DNA from: Pelecanus crispus
Taxonomy: Eukaryota; Chordata; Aves; Pelecaniformes; Pelecanidae
Assembly (NCBI RefSeq): GCF_030463565.1
Contig: NC_134675.1
Location: 17,071,862 to 17,135,861, forward strand
DNA length: 64,000 nucleotides
Direction of reading: 5' to 3'
A program made the translations under genes and the position numbers. Position 1 is the first letter of the stretch. Each line of letters opens with the position of its first letter. Below the pieces are notes generated by a model that ran no database searches, was not told the origin of the DNA, and was given only the letters and a program-made list of their open reading frames with translations. Positions 34,708 to 47,160 of this stretch are shown here, in pieces.

Positions 34708-36540
34708 CAGCTCTCTCTTGGCCCTGGCTCCTCTCTCATCGTTCTGTCGGCTCTCTCCTCCCTTGTCTCTATCCTGGCTCTGTCTTGTCTCTTTAGGTTC
34801 TTGCCACTCTCTCGGGTCTTTCCCAGCTCTCTCTTGTCTCTCACTTCTCTCCCTGACCCCTCTCGTCTCTTTTCTCCCTCACGTCTCTCCCAGCTCTCTT
34901 TCAGCTCTCTAGGCTCTCACCCATTTTCTCAGCCCTCTCCCCTCTCCCTGCTGTCTTGACCCTTAGCTCGCTCTCAGCTCTCTCCTCCCTTGCTCCTCTC
35001 CTGGCTGTCTCACATCTCTGTAGGCCCTCACTGTTCTCTTGGTGCTCTCTTGGCCCTCGCATCTAGACACTCCCTTAGCTCTTCCTCACTCCTCTCCGGT
35101 CTTTCTCAGCTTGCTCTCTGGTCGTTTCCAGGTCTCTGTTGACTTCCCCCCCGTCTCTCTCTCTCTGACCTCGTCTCTTTCTTGGTCCTCGCTCCTCTCT
35201 TGGTTCTCTGCTCCTCTCTCTCGGCAATCTCCCTCGCCTCTCCCTCGTTCCTCTCCTGGCTTACTCTCAGCTCTCTCCTGCCCCCCTCCCCCCTCCGACT
35301 CAGCCCTTGCTACTCTGCATTCTTGCAGCCCCTGCTCCTCTCTTGACCCTCACCCCTCTCAGTTTGGTCTCTGTTCTCTCTCACCCCTCACGTCTTTCTT
35401 GGCCCTTGCTCCACTCTCTGCTCTTCCTAGCTCCTCTTCAGGCATTGTAGGTTTGCTCTTGGCTCACTCTAAGGTGTCTTGCACCCTTTCCCCCCCTCTA
35501 TCTCGGCCATTTTTCTTCCCTCAGGCCTCATTCCTCTCTTGCCTCTCTCGGCCTTTCTTTTCTTCTTGGCACTCCCCTCCCCTCGTCTTTCTCTCTTGTC
35601 TGTCAACCCCTCCTGTTTTCCACCCTCCCTCTCTTGCCCCCCCGCCACTCTTGTCCCCTCTCTCTGCTTCCCTCTCAAGACTCTCTCCTCACTTGCCACC
35701 TCCCCCCTCAGTCCTCAGTTCTCTCTTGCCCCTCTTTTTTCTCTCAGCCCCCCTTTTCCTCATGCCCCCCCCCCCCCCCGCCCTCTCTCAGCTGTCTCCT
35801 CCCTTGCCCCTCTTCTGGCTCTCTCCAGTCTCTCTCTCTCAGATCTCTAGACCCTTGCACCTATCCCAGCTCTCTCTCGGACCTCACCCTTCTCTCAGCC
35901 CTCAGTCCTCTCTTGCCTCTTTCATCTCTCGGTCTTTGTCCCTCTCTCGGCCCTATCTCCTTTCTTGCTCCTCTCAGGCTCTCTCTTGGCCCTCGCCCCT
36001 CTCCTGGCTCTCTCCCAGCCATCTCGGGCATTGTGCCTCTCTCAGCTATCACTCCTCTCTCAGCTTGCTCTCAGCCCTGGATACTCTCTCCTACCTCTCT
36101 CTGTCACCCCTCTCCCCTTTAGCTCCCATCCTCTCTCCACTCCCCTTCCCCCCCCCCCTCTTGTTCTCCCTCCCTCTCTCCACTCCCTTGCCCCGAACCT
36201 CTTGTCTCACCCCCTCACTCTCCCCTCTCTTCCCTCCTCCCTCTTTCTTGAACCCATCTCATCCCTCTCCACCTGCCCCCCCCCCCCCCTTCTTGTCCAT
36301 ATCTCTCTCGCCTCCTACCCGCTGGTCCCTCTCTTGCCTCCCCACCATCTCCCTTCCCCTCATCTTTCTCTCTTGTCTCTCACCCCCTCCTGTCTTCCGC
36401 CCTCCCTCTCTTGCCCCCCCCCCCGCTCTTGTCCCCTCTCTCTGCTTCCCTCTCATCCCCCCTCTCATCTTCCCCCTCACCCCCCCTCTTTCCCTCCTTC
36501 CCCTCTTCTCCCCTGCCTCTCCCTTGCCTCCCTATGCGCT
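34708..36540. repeat. Pyrimidine-rich degenerate satellite, block 3
   Basis: Continuation of block 2 units with many CTCTCTTGGCCCTC variants, becoming richer in CCCCTC. Poly-C runs at about 35765-35779 and 36276-36289. Confidence 0.82.
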
Positions 36541-39500
36541 CTAGTCTCCCTTGACTCGTATCTCTCCTCTCCTGTCTCTCTTCTCTCATCTCCCCTGGTC
36601 TCCCACATTTCTCGTCTAATCTCTCAACTCTCTCTTGCCCCTTCCCTCTCCCCTCATCTCTCATGTGCCCCTCTCATCTCCCTCTCCCACCCCTCCCTCT
36701 CCCGCCGCCTCATCTCTCTCACCTCTTGTCCTTCGTCTCCTGCCTCGTCTCATGTCCTATCATCTTGTGTCCTCTTGTCTCATTCCATTGCTTGGTCTTG
36801 TCTTGTCTAGCGCCCCCTTTCTCTCTCTCCTCTCTCTGCATCTATCCCCCCGTTTCCCATCTCTCTCCTGTCTCTCGTATCTTTGTCTCCTCTCATCTCT
36901 CTTCTCTCGTCTCTCCTCTTGTCTCATCTCTTGTCTCGTGTCTTGTCCTCTCATCTTGCCTTGTGACTTTCTCTTGTCTCATCTCTCCCTCGCCTCTCAT
37001 TTCTCTTTTCCATCTTTCCCACTGGTCCCCTCTCCCCCCATCTCTCTCATTTTGCCTTGTCTCGCCTCTCATGCGCCTCCCTCTGCCCCCCCCTCCCCCG
37101 CCCCTCTCTTATTCTGTCTCTCTTCTTGGCACTCTTGTCTGGTCTCTCACCTTGTCTGTCATGTCTCATCTGGCTACTCTTGTCTTGTCTGGCTTCTCAT
37201 CTTTTGTCTTGTCTTGTCTCTGTCGGCTTTTGCCTCTCATCTTGTGTCTCTCTCATTTTGTGTCTCCTCTCATCACTCGTCTCATTTTTCCCCTTGTGTC
37301 TTACCTCATGTCTCATAGCTGCTGTGCAGCATTTTTTAGCCTTTCTTAAACATGGTATCACAGAAGCACCACCAGCTTTGCTGACTGGCTCAGCCTTGGG
37401 AAGCGGTGGGTCCATTTTGGAGCTGGCTAAAACTGGCTCTGTCCAACATGGGGGCAGCTCCTGATCTTTTCTCACAGAAGCCACCCCTGCAGCAGTGACA
37501 CCCCCCCCCCCCCCCAAAACCTTGCCACATAAATCCAATACAGGCACCAAAAAGGACTGTTGTGGTTTAACCCTAGTAGGCAGCTTAACACCACACAGCT
37601 GCTCATTCAGTCTCATCTTGTCAGGTCTCTCTTGTCTCTCGTCTCACCTCTCTTATCTCATGTGGTGTCTCTCACCTCTCTCATTTGGTCTCACTCTCCT
37701 CCCCCCTCCCCTCTTCTCTTCTTGTCTCTGTCAGCTTGTGTCTCATCTCGTTTCCCGCCGCACCTCTCTCATCTGTAGTCTCTAGCCTCTAGCCTCCTTG
37801 TCTCTCCTCTCATCACTTGCCTCCCCTTTCTCGCCTGCCTTTTTCATCTTCTCTCTCCCATCTCTTATTTCGTCTCATCTCTCATGTCTTCTCTCGTCTC
37901 TTATCCCCCCCCATATCTGTTGCCTCATCTCACCTCTTGCCTCTCATCTTGCGCCCCCCCCCCCCTTGTCTCTCTACTCTCTCAAGTCGCCCTCATCTCT
38001 CTCATCTCTTGTCATATCCACCCCCCCCCCCCCGCCCCCATCAGCCTCTGGTCTCCCTCCATCATCTCATCCCATACCTTGTCTTGTCCCACTCCCCTCT
38101 TGCTCCTTCCTCTCTATTCTCCCTCCCCGCCCCTCCCTTGCCCCAGTTTCTCTCTTGTATCTTCTTTTGGTCCTCATATCTCTCTTGTATCTCTCATCTC
38201 ATTTCTGTCACCTTGTCTGGTCTCTCTCATCTCATCTCCCTCCTCCCCTCCCTTCCCCTTCTCTTGTCTTGTCTCATCTAGGTTGGCTTGTTTCTCTCGT
38301 CTCATTTCTCGTCTCATCTTTCCCCTCTCTAATCTCTCATCTCGCCTCTCTTGCACCAACCCCTCTCCTCTCCGTCTCCCTCTCTTGTCCCCCTCCCATC
38401 TCCCCCCCCCTTTTCTCTCCTCTATCTTGTCTCTCCCCTCATCTCACCTCCCTCGTCTCTCTCATATCTTCCCTCACCTGTTTTCTCTCTTCTTTCCCAT
38501 CTCTCTCGTCTCGTCTCTCATCACCTGCCTCTCTTGTCTCTCCCCTTGGCTCATCTCTCGTCTCTCTTCTCTCCCACATATCTTGTCTCATCTCTTATCA
38601 CTCGTCTCTCTTGTCTCCTGTCATCTCCCCTCTCATTTCTTGTCTCTGTTGCCTCTCATCTTGCTTCTCGTTTTGTCTTTTGTTGTGTCTCTCCTCTCAC
38701 CTCATGTCTTCTTGTCTCACTTCGTCTCATCTTGTCTCGTCTCGACTTTCTTCTCATCCCTCATCTCAGCTTTCGTGTCTTTCTCATCCCTTATCCCTCC
38801 ACCCCGGCCTCTCTTGTCTCTTTCATCCTGTCTCTCCATTCTCGTCTCATCTCATCTCCTGTCTCTCATGTAATTTTCTCTCATCTCTCTTCTCATCACA
38901 TATCTCCTCTCTTGTCTTGTCTGTCTTGTCTCTGTCTTATCCCCCTTCGCCCCTCCCTCATCACCCTCTTGTCTCATTCTGTCATTTTGTCTCGTCCCTT
39001 GTCTCACCTCTCACCTGTTGTCTCTCATCTCAACTGTTGCTGTTGCCTGTTGCCTAGTCTCCCCTCTCCTGTCATCTCTCATCTCTCTTGTCTCTCCTCT
39101 CAAGTTGTCTCGCCTCATCTCCCATCTTGTCTCCTCTCATCTCCTCTCATATTTTTTTTCTCTCCTCTTGTCTTGCTTTGTCTCATCTTGTCTCATCTCA
39201 ATTCTCTTCTCGTCCCTCCTCTTGACTCTTTTCTTATCCCTCGTCTCATTCCTCTTGTCTCTCATCTCTCTCCTGCCTCTCTTCTTTCCTGTCCCTTGCA
39301 ACTCTCAACTCTCTCATCCCACTTCCCTCTACTCTCATCCCATCTGGCCTCTCTTGTCTCTTTCATCCTGTCTCTCCTCTCCACTCCTGTCACCTCATCT
39401 TGTCTCGTCTTGTCTCTCATCTCATCTTGTCTCATCTCTCTTTACTTGTCTATTGCCACTCATCTCAGCACCCATCTCCCCTCTCTCTCTTCTCCTCTCT

Positions 39501-40540
39501 CTCTATTGCTCCCCTCTTGCTACCATCTGTCGTCTCATCTCATGTCTTACTCCTTGTCTCATCCCTCTTGTCTCTCTCATATTTCCTGCCCCTTGCAACT
39601 CTTGTCTCTCTCTCATTACTCATCCCTCTTATCCTCCACTCTACTCTTGTATTGTCTGGCCTGTCTTGTCTAATTTCATGCTCTCGTTTAGTCTCTCTCA
39701 TAGTCTAGTGTCTATCTCTCCTCTCCTGTCTCTCTCATATTGTCTTTCTAATCTCTCGTATCTCTCTTGTTGCTCTCTTGCCCCTCCCCTCTACCCCCAA
39801 CGTACCTCTTTTATCTAATCTCTCCATCCACATCTGATCTCTCTCATCTCGCCTCATCTATCTTCTTTCTCTCTCGTCTGCCCCATCTCTGTTGTCTGCC
39901 TCGTCTGTCTCTCACCTGTTGTCTTTATCTCCCCTGTCTCTCGTCTCTCCATTTTTCTGTGTCTTGTCTTTTATCTTGTCTGTGTGTCCCCCCTTGTCTT
40001 TTCTCTTGCTTGCCCCTCGCCCCCCCCCCCCCCCTTGCCCCTCATCTTTCTCTGGCCTCTCTAGACTGTCTCCCGTCTCTCGCTTGTCTGTCTTCTTTCT
40101 TGGCTCTGCCTCATCTTTCTCTCGCCTGTCTCTCATCTCTCTCTTGTTTTTCTCTCCTCTCATCTTGTCTGCCTCGTTCCTCACCTCACCTCAACTCTCC
40201 TCTTCTCTCCTCTCTCACCTCTGTCTCACCCGTGTCTCATCTCTCTCATCTCTTGCACCCCTCACCTCTCATGTCTCCACTCATCTCTCGTCTCGTCTTG
40301 TCTATCTCGTCTCTTGTCTTGTCTCTCCCATCTTCCCCCTGTCTCTTGTCTATCCCCTCTTGGCTCTCTCTCTCGGCCCTCTTGGGTCTCACATCTCTTG
40401 GCTTTCTCGGCCTTCACTCTCATCTCTTGGTCTTGACTGTCTTGAATTTCATAATCAGCTTTCTCTCTCATGTCTCGCAACTCATTTCTCTTGTCATGCT
40501 ATCATCTCACACTCCTCAGTACTCTCTCTCTTTCTCACTC
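36541..40540. repeat. Pyrimidine-rich satellite, block 4 with a different unit
   Basis: The unit changes to mixtures of TCTCA, TCTCG and TCTTG pentamers (for example CTCATCTCTTGTCTC), distinct from the GGCTCTC units of blocks 1-3. Poly-C runs at about 38021-38033 and 40021-40034. An LTR composite interrupts it at 37310-37606. Confidence 0.83.
37310..37606 (-). repeat. Composite of two LTR fragments in the satellite
   Basis: 37316-37545 matches one end of the third LTR family (CACAGAAGCCACCCCTGCAG, CCAATACA). It is followed by GGCACCAAAAAGGAC, the complement of an 8-base spacer plus primer-site start, and then by TGTTGTGGTTTAACCC, the start of a second-family LTR. Satellite resumes near 37607. 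Confidence 0.65.
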
Positions 40541-40753
40541 TCTATTTTGTTTATGTTCCATCTCTTTTCTCTCCAGTCAGTTGGGACTTTCTTTTTCTTC
40601 TTTTTAAAAATCCTTTTGGCAGTATAAACTTTTAGCATAGCCCCAAAAGCCAACAAAAAGCAAAAGTGTTGCTTTCTTCCAGAAATAACAAATAAGCGTT
40701 TTTCTAGGGTTGATGTGGTCAGTGTCTACCTCTCAATTATACTTGATTAAATA
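40541..40753. other. Short non-repeat stretch after the satellite
   Basis: T-rich then AT-rich sequence with no recognised element. Confidence 0.4.
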
Positions 40754-41339
40754 TGTCATGGGTTGACCCTGAGCAGCAGCCAAACACCCACCCTCCTTCT
40801 TGCTCTCTACCTTCTCCCATGGGATGGGGGGAAAACAGAAGGAAGGTGAAAAGACTTGTGGATCAAGACAATGACAGTTTAAGAAGAAAAACAAAAGCTG
40901 TGTGTGCAAACAAAGCAAAAAGATGAATTAATTCACTACTCCCCATTGGCCAGCCATGAGATGTCCAGCCACTTCCTGGAAAGCAGAGCCTCAGCATGCT
41001 TAACGGTTGCTTGCTAAGAGTAATGCCATAACCGTGAGTGTCCCCCTCTTCCTCTTCTTTTCCATGAGCTTTTTTTGCTGAGCACGATGTCATATGGTAT
41101 GGAATATCCCTTTGGTCAGTTGGGGACAGCCATCCCAGCTGTGTCCCCTCCCTGGCCTTGGGGGGGGGGGGGTGGTGGTGGGGAGTTAGAGAGAAAGCCT
41201 TGATGCTGTGCAAGAACTGCTCAGCAATAGCCAAAACATTGGTCTGTTATCAACACTGTTCTAGCCACAAATGCAAAGCGCAAGCACTATATGGGCAGCT
41301 ATGAGGAAAGTTAACTCCATCCCAGGCAGGCCTGGTACA
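40754..41339 (-). repeat. Solo LTR, second family variant
   Basis: TGTCATGG...GGTACA, 586 bp, flanked by AAATA (40749-40753) and AAATG (41340-41344), one change in five. The conserved CGATGTCATATGG block lies near 41087. A G run and GGT repeats near 41160 are local expansion. Confidence 0.8.
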
Positions 41340-41344
41340 AAATG

Positions 41345-43680
41345 TAATGCTGATTGATAGATGCATTGGCAACAAGAAAGGATTCTTCAAGTACAGAAAC
41401 AGCAAAAGGAAGACTAGGGAAAATGTTGCCTGCTGCTGAATGGGGCAGGGGAACTGGTGACAAATGACATGGATAAGGTCAAGGTACTCAGTGCCTTCTT
41501 CACCTCAGTCTTTATTGGTAAGACCAGCCTTGAGGATTCCCAGGCCCCTGAGACCAGAGGGAAAGTCTGGAGCAAGGAAGATTTGCCCTCCACGGAGGAA
41601 GACCATGTGTAAGAGCACTTATACAAACTGAACGTACATAAGTCCATGGGGCCTGATGTGTTGCACCCACAAATGCTGAGGGAGCTGGCTGATGTCATTG
41701 CAAGGCCGCTCTTGATTATCTTCAAATGGCTGTGGTGATTGGAAGAGGTTCCTGACAAGTGGAAGAGAGCAAATATCGCTCCAGTCTTGGAGAAAGGCAA
41801 GAAGGAAAATCTTGGGAACTACAAGCTGGTCAGCCTCACCTGTATTCCTGGGAAGATGATGGAAAAAATAATCCTGGAAACTGAAGGACATGAAGGTGCT
41901 CGGTAGGAGCAGTATGTATCTATGAATAGTCAGTATGGATCTATGAATGGGAAATAATGCCTGACCAACCTGATAAGCCTTCTACAATGAAGCAACTAGC
42001 TTGGTGGATGAGGGGAGAGCAGTGGATGTTGTTTAATGGACAGTGAGGTGGACTGAAACTGGCTGAATGGCCAGGCCCAGAGGGTTGTGATCAGTGGCAC
42101 AAATTTCAGTTGGAAGCAAGTCACTAGTGGAGTCCCCCAGGAGTCTATACCAGGGCCAGTACTTTTTACTGTCTTCATTAATGACCTGGAAAATAGGACA
42201 GAGTGCACCCTCAGCAAGTTTTCAGACGATACAAAACTGGGAGGAGTGGCTGATATACCAGATGGTTGTGCTGTCATTCAGAGAGACCTTGACAGGCTGG
42301 AGAACCGGTCAGAGAAGAATCTCATGAAGTTCAAAAAGTGGGAATGCAAAGTCCTGCATCTGGGGAGGACTTACTCCAGGCACCAGTACAGGCTGCAGGC
42401 TGAATAGATAGAAAGTAGCTTTGCAGAGAAGGAAATGGGTGTCCTGGTGGACAAGAAGCTGAACGTGAGCCAGCAACGCACCCTTGTGGCAAAAAAGGCC
42501 AACAGTATCCGTGGCTGCATTAGGAAGAGCATTGCTAGGAGGTCGAAGTAGATCCTTCCTCTCTACTTAGTGCTAGTGAGGCCGCATCTGGAGTACCATG
42601 TTCAGTTCTGGGCTCCCCAGTACAAGAAAGGTATAGACTTACTGGAGCAAGTCCAGCAAAGGGCCACTAAGATGTTTAAGGGACTGGAGCATCTGCCATA
42701 TGAGGAGAGGCTGAGAGAGCTGGGATTATTCAGCCTGGAACAGAAAAGGCTCAGGGAGGATCTTGTCATTGTGTATAAATTCCTGATAGGAGGGAGGGAA
42801 GATGAGGGAGCAAGACTCTTCTCAGTGGTGTTCATTGACAGGAGAAGAGGCAATGGGCACAAATGGAAAAAAACAGGAAATTCCATCTGAATGCTCGAAA
42901 ACACTTTTTTACTATGAGCTTAGTCAAGGACTGTACCAGGTTGTCCAAAGATGTTGTGGAGTTTCTATCCTTGGAGATATTAAGAACCCAACTGTTGTCC
43001 CCAGTAGGGCTCGTTCACCTGGTGTGCAATAAGCCAATCTTCACACACTGAGACAAGATATTGTTTTATTCTCAAAGTTGTGCAAGTTTGGGTGCTAGGT
43101 GATAATTCCACAAAGCTAGCACACCTACCAAAGTTTTCTCTAACTTTTATACATTACAGTTAACACCCCACACCTATCTGCTACATAATCATTAAATTAG
43201 CCAAGCATACTTGTCTCTTACTGGTTCATATCTTCTTCACTTAAATTTAAAGGTACAGTATGATTTTAACTTACTACGCATGCTCAAGGAGAGTGTGGGG
43301 GGGTAGTCTTTCTAGTTTTTAATTGAGGCGTTGGTCGCAATCTCCCCTTGCCGAAATTACCTTTCCCCTACTTTCCTTCTTGGCAGATCCTTAGTAACTC
43401 TTCATGGTTTACTAGTCAAGACAATAATACATCACCTTGTGTCCTGTTCCTGGACAATTTGTCATTAGCAATCTATTAAACAAACAAGGCATAGACAGAG
43501 TAGGGCTTTACAATGGACATTCTATAGTAGCATCAATTTTAGATAACAAATTTTAGATAACACAACTGGACATGGCCCTGAGCAACTTGCTCTAGGTGAC
43601 CCTGTTTTGAGCAGGAGGGTTGGACTAGATGATCTCAAGAGGTCCCTTCCAACCTAAACAATTCTGTGATTCTGTGCAAG
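41345..43680 (+). mobile_element. CR1 LINE, long but decayed, split by an LTR
   Basis: Covers the region before RT, the RT core (SGVPQES, FSDDTKL near 42215) and the C-terminal part ([15 protein letters not shown], [10 protein letters not shown]), with many stops and frameshifts. After the LTR insertion (42993-43562) the 3' end continues to the CCTTCCAACCTAAACAATTC tail at about 43655. Confidence 0.87.
42993..43562 (-). repeat. Solo LTR of an unrelated, ERV1-like family
   Basis: 570 bp, TGTTGTCC...GATAACA, inserted in the CR1 with a 4-bp duplication CAAC (42989-42992 and 43563-43566). A 4-bp duplication is usual for class I ERVs. On the - strand TATAAAA (about 43147) is followed by AATAAA (about 43069), giving the orientation. 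Confidence 0.75.
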
Positions 43681-43745
43681 ATTGAGGAATTCTCTAATTC
43701 CTAGTATGTATAAGTCATCCTCAGTCTTCTTTCTGATATTCTAAA

Positions 43746-44609
43746 TAGAATCATAGAATGCTTTGGGTTGGAAGGGACCTTTAGAGGTCATCTAGCCCAA
43801 CCCCCCTGCAGTGAGCAGGGACAGCTTTAACTAGATCAGGTTGCTCAGAGCCCCATCCAACCTGACCTTGAATGTTGCCAGGGATGGGGCCTCTGCTACC
43901 TCTCTGGGCAACCTGTTCTAGTGCTTGACCACCCTCACTGTAAAAAACTTCTTTCTAATGTCTAGTCTAAATCTATTCTTCTTTAGTTTAAATCTGTTAT
44001 TCCTTGTCCTGTCACAACAGGCCTTGCTAAAAAGATTCTCCCCATCCTTCCTGTAGGCCCCCTTTAAGTATTGGAAGGCTGCAATAAGGTCTCCTTGCAG
44101 CCTTCTCTTCTCTAGGCTGAACAACCCCAACTCTCTCAGCCTGGCCTCATAGGAGAGGTGTTCCAGCCCTCGGATCATTTTTTTGGCCCTCCTCTGGACC
44201 CGCTCCAGCAGGTCCATGTCCTTCTTGTGCTGAGGGCCCCAGAGCTGGATGCAGTACTCCAGGTGAGGTCTCACCAGAGCAGAGTAGAGAGGCAGAATCA
44301 CCTCCCTCGACCTGCTGGCCACGCTTCTTTTGATGCAGCCCAGGATTCGGTTGGCTTTCTGGGCTGCAAGCGCACATTGCCGGCTCATGTCCAGCTTTTC
44401 ATCTACCAGTACCCCCAAGTCGTTCTCCGCAGGGCTGCTCTCAATCCCTTCATCCCCCAGCCTGTACTGATACTGGGGGTTGCCCTGTCCCAGGTGCAGG
44501 ACCTTGCACTTGGCCTTGCTGAACCTCATGAGGTTCACACAGGCCCACCTCTCCAGCTTGTCCAGGTCCCTCTGGATGACATTTCGTCCTCCTGGCGTGT
44601 CAAATAGGT
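43746..44609 (-). mobile_element. CR1 LINE 3' end
   Basis: The - strand is open for over 200 codons of ORF2 C-terminus ([27 protein letters not shown]), and it ends in the standard CR1 3' tail at 43746-43800. Same subfamily as the inverted copy at 7148-8030. Confidence 0.9.
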
Positions 44610-46017
44610 TTTCTTTGTAAGGCATTTTCCATCGTTGTTGGACCATTTCTGTGCTCTATCCAGATTTTGAATATTCCTCTTAAAAATGTCAGTGCCGCAA
44701 TCTCATGTACTTTTCTAGTGTGTGCCTCACTATTTTAATAGGGGTAAAATCCCTGGTTTTAATTCCAGTGATTACATTAACACTTTCTGCTAAAGCAAGC
44801 TTACTTGAATCACTTTTTCACTATGACCTTTAAAATGCTGTTCAGGGTCTTATTTTCAGGTTGCAGCCCCTCATTCTGTCACCTGCTAGAGCTTTAACTC
44901 TGCATTTGAATATGAAGAATTTATAGTGCAACTCAGTAAACCAGAGGAAGGACAGTGTTGAAGAATGGGTAGTCAATTACAAGCTGATGGGAGGACTTTG
45001 ACTTATTTTTGACTTCTATGAGTTGTTCCTGAAGTCACATAAATAAGTGAGAAAAGTTTCTGTTCATTTACATTATTAAATAAGACATTTTGAGTGCAAG
45101 TAAGGTAAGAGAAAATTTCAAATATTTCAGTACATCAGGATTTGAACCGTTTCAGGGAAGAAAATGGAAAGAAATTTCTTTCTTGTATTGCATATTTTAC
45201 CCATTGTGTTCTTACAGTACACTTTATTCAGTGTATGTTAGTTCTTTCTGAAAGCTGACAATATTGGAGGTACTGTAATTTACTTGTATTGTGATTACTA
45301 TAGAAATTACTCTTTTAGTTCTTTAGAATTGTGTTGAGTTGGTATGAAATGTTTCCAGTGTTCAGTTTAATTGCATTGATTATTGCAAGTCTTTTTGTGA
45401 AGGTGTGCTTAATTAAGAAGTAAAGATTTATATGTGCAGCTTCTAGAATTAATTATGTTTGTGCATATAGGTAGCTTAAAGTGTGTTGTCTTAATATGGT
45501 ATAAGGTTTTGAGTCTCCTCTCAAAATTTGACAATAGTTGCAGCTAATGTATACAAGTGTAGTTAGAGAAGAATCAGGCCTGTGAATGGACTTTTTTTCT
45601 AAAAGTTCTTTACCTCAAAGCAGTAAGTAGGTTTGTATGCACCTTGCTTCTGACTTGATAAATGTATTTGCTGTTACAAAGCAGACTGTAAACTGTTAGA
45701 AAAAAATTCATGAAGTCCAAAGCTTATAGTATTCTCTTCCTGATGCGCTGCAAGCTCTAAGCAGACCTTAGATTAGACAAAGCAATAATATATAATATGA
45801 ATTCTCTAATATTTTAGGCCAAAGCAGCATTTTAAAAAAGGAAAAATAAATTAAGTATCTCCATGTACTCATGTAATAGTACATGAAACAATCTTTAGCT
45901 AATCCCCAGATTGGATTTTGGGTGAATATTCTTCTTTTAAGATCTGAATAAGGATAAGTGACAAAAAGCAAAGAAGTTTGTGCTGAACTTTTAATTTTAC
46001 ATTTTAATTTTATTCAG
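44610..46017 (+). other. RFX3: RFX3 intron immediately upstream of the ATG exon
   Basis: AT-rich unique-looking sequence. It ends in a pyrimidine-rich run and TTTTATTCAG acceptor at 46017. No repeat recognised. Confidence 0.6.
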
Positions 46018-46142
46018 AGACCACGATGCAGACATCAGAGACTGGGTCGGACACAGGTTCGACTGTGACTTTACAGGCATCTGTGGCTGGCCAGGCAGCA
46101 GTGCCCACACAGGTAGTACAGCAGGTACCGGTTCAGCAACAG
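46018..46142 (+). CDS. RFX3: RFX3 exon with start codon (codons 1-39)
   Basis: Acceptor AG ends at 46017, the ATG is at 46026, and the exon ends ...CAG before a GTAGGT donor at 46143. The 39 codons begin MQTSETGSDTGSTVTLQ and end QVVQQVPVQQQ, which I recognise as the N-terminus of RFX3, a winged-helix regulator of ciliary and endocrine-pancreas genes that binds X-box DNA. This is the Gln-rich activation region; the DNA-binding domain lies in later exons outside the window. The splice ends at a codon boundary (phase 0), matching the next exon. The first 8 bases are 5' UTR, so non-coding exon(s) lie upstream, probably outside this window. Confidence 0.95.
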
Positions 46143-46854
46143 GTAGGTGTCTGTTAATTTTGGGAAAACAAAAAACCCTGGCAAGACAGAATGATGCATT
46201 TCAACAGTGTAGTGAAGAACTGATTTTGTACAAGGCTGCAAAAGCAACTCTTTTTCACTGTTTTATTCAATTTTATTTTGCTGGAACTAAAATAGCTACA
46301 TAAGCAGACATGCAGTTTTCAGGGTTTATTTCTTGAACTAGAATATCTGGCAACCACCAGAAATACATATGCATGATTCTAAAAGTAGATTACTATGAAA
46401 TGTGTGCAATATCTCATGAAAAATTACATTCATTCAAGTTATTGAATAGTCACATTTATTCCTTTGAAAGGTTGATAAGGAATATGGAATTTTTGAAATA
46501 AATACAATATGGATTTAAAATACAAAAGCAATGTAATTTTGTACTTCTAAGCTGGACTCCCTGCAGGTTCTTGCACAACTGCAGAAAGGTATTTGAAGTA
46601 AAACCATATGTAATGCGTAATTTGGATTTGCCAGAGAATTAAAGGGGCTTCTGAAGCAGCCAGCTCAGCACACACTTCTGTGAAAATGATTAATCACCTA
46701 TGCAGCCCCACCAACATTAGAGGAAGTGGTGCATGGGGAAATTAAGGAGGGAAGTGGAGTTGGAAAACAGGAACTGAATGTGAAAAGCCATGACTTATGT
46801 CCAAGACTCCTTTAGTATGTGCAATTTAGCTGCTTTTTTTTTTTATTTTTAATT
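46143..46854 (+). other. RFX3: RFX3 intron, no element seen
   Basis: Begins at the GTAGGT donor. AT-rich with no recognised repeat. Confidence 0.6.
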
Positions 46855-47160
46855 TGTTCCAGTTGGAAGAACCTACAATGACCATCTAGTACAACTGCCT
46901 GACCAGCTCAGGGCTGACCAAAAGTTAAAGCATGTTAGTAAGGGCATTGTCCAAATGCCTCTTAAACACTGACAGGCATGGGGCATTGACCACCTCTCTA
47001 GGAAGCCTGTTCCAGTGTTTGACCACCCTCACAGTAAAGAAATGCTTCCTATTATCTAGTCTGAACCTCCCGATGCAGCTTTGAACTATTCCCACTCATC
47101 CTGTCGCAGGATACCAGGGAGAAGAGATCATCACCTCCCTCTCCACTTCCCCTCCATTCA
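46855..47160 (-). mobile_element. CR1 LINE 3' fragment
   Basis: The - strand shows the CR1 C-terminal and 3' region (RLNIRK-like, [14 protein letters not shown] codons in decayed form). Older and more diverged than neighbours. Confidence 0.8.

Noticed and set aside
25340..40540. CRISPR or telomere array
   Set aside because: No constant repeat with unique spacers and no TTAGGG units; context is a vertebrate intron.
43918..44646. 242-codon CR1 frame as a host gene
   Set aside because: It is the C-terminal part of CR1 ORF2 with a standard CR1 3' tail.
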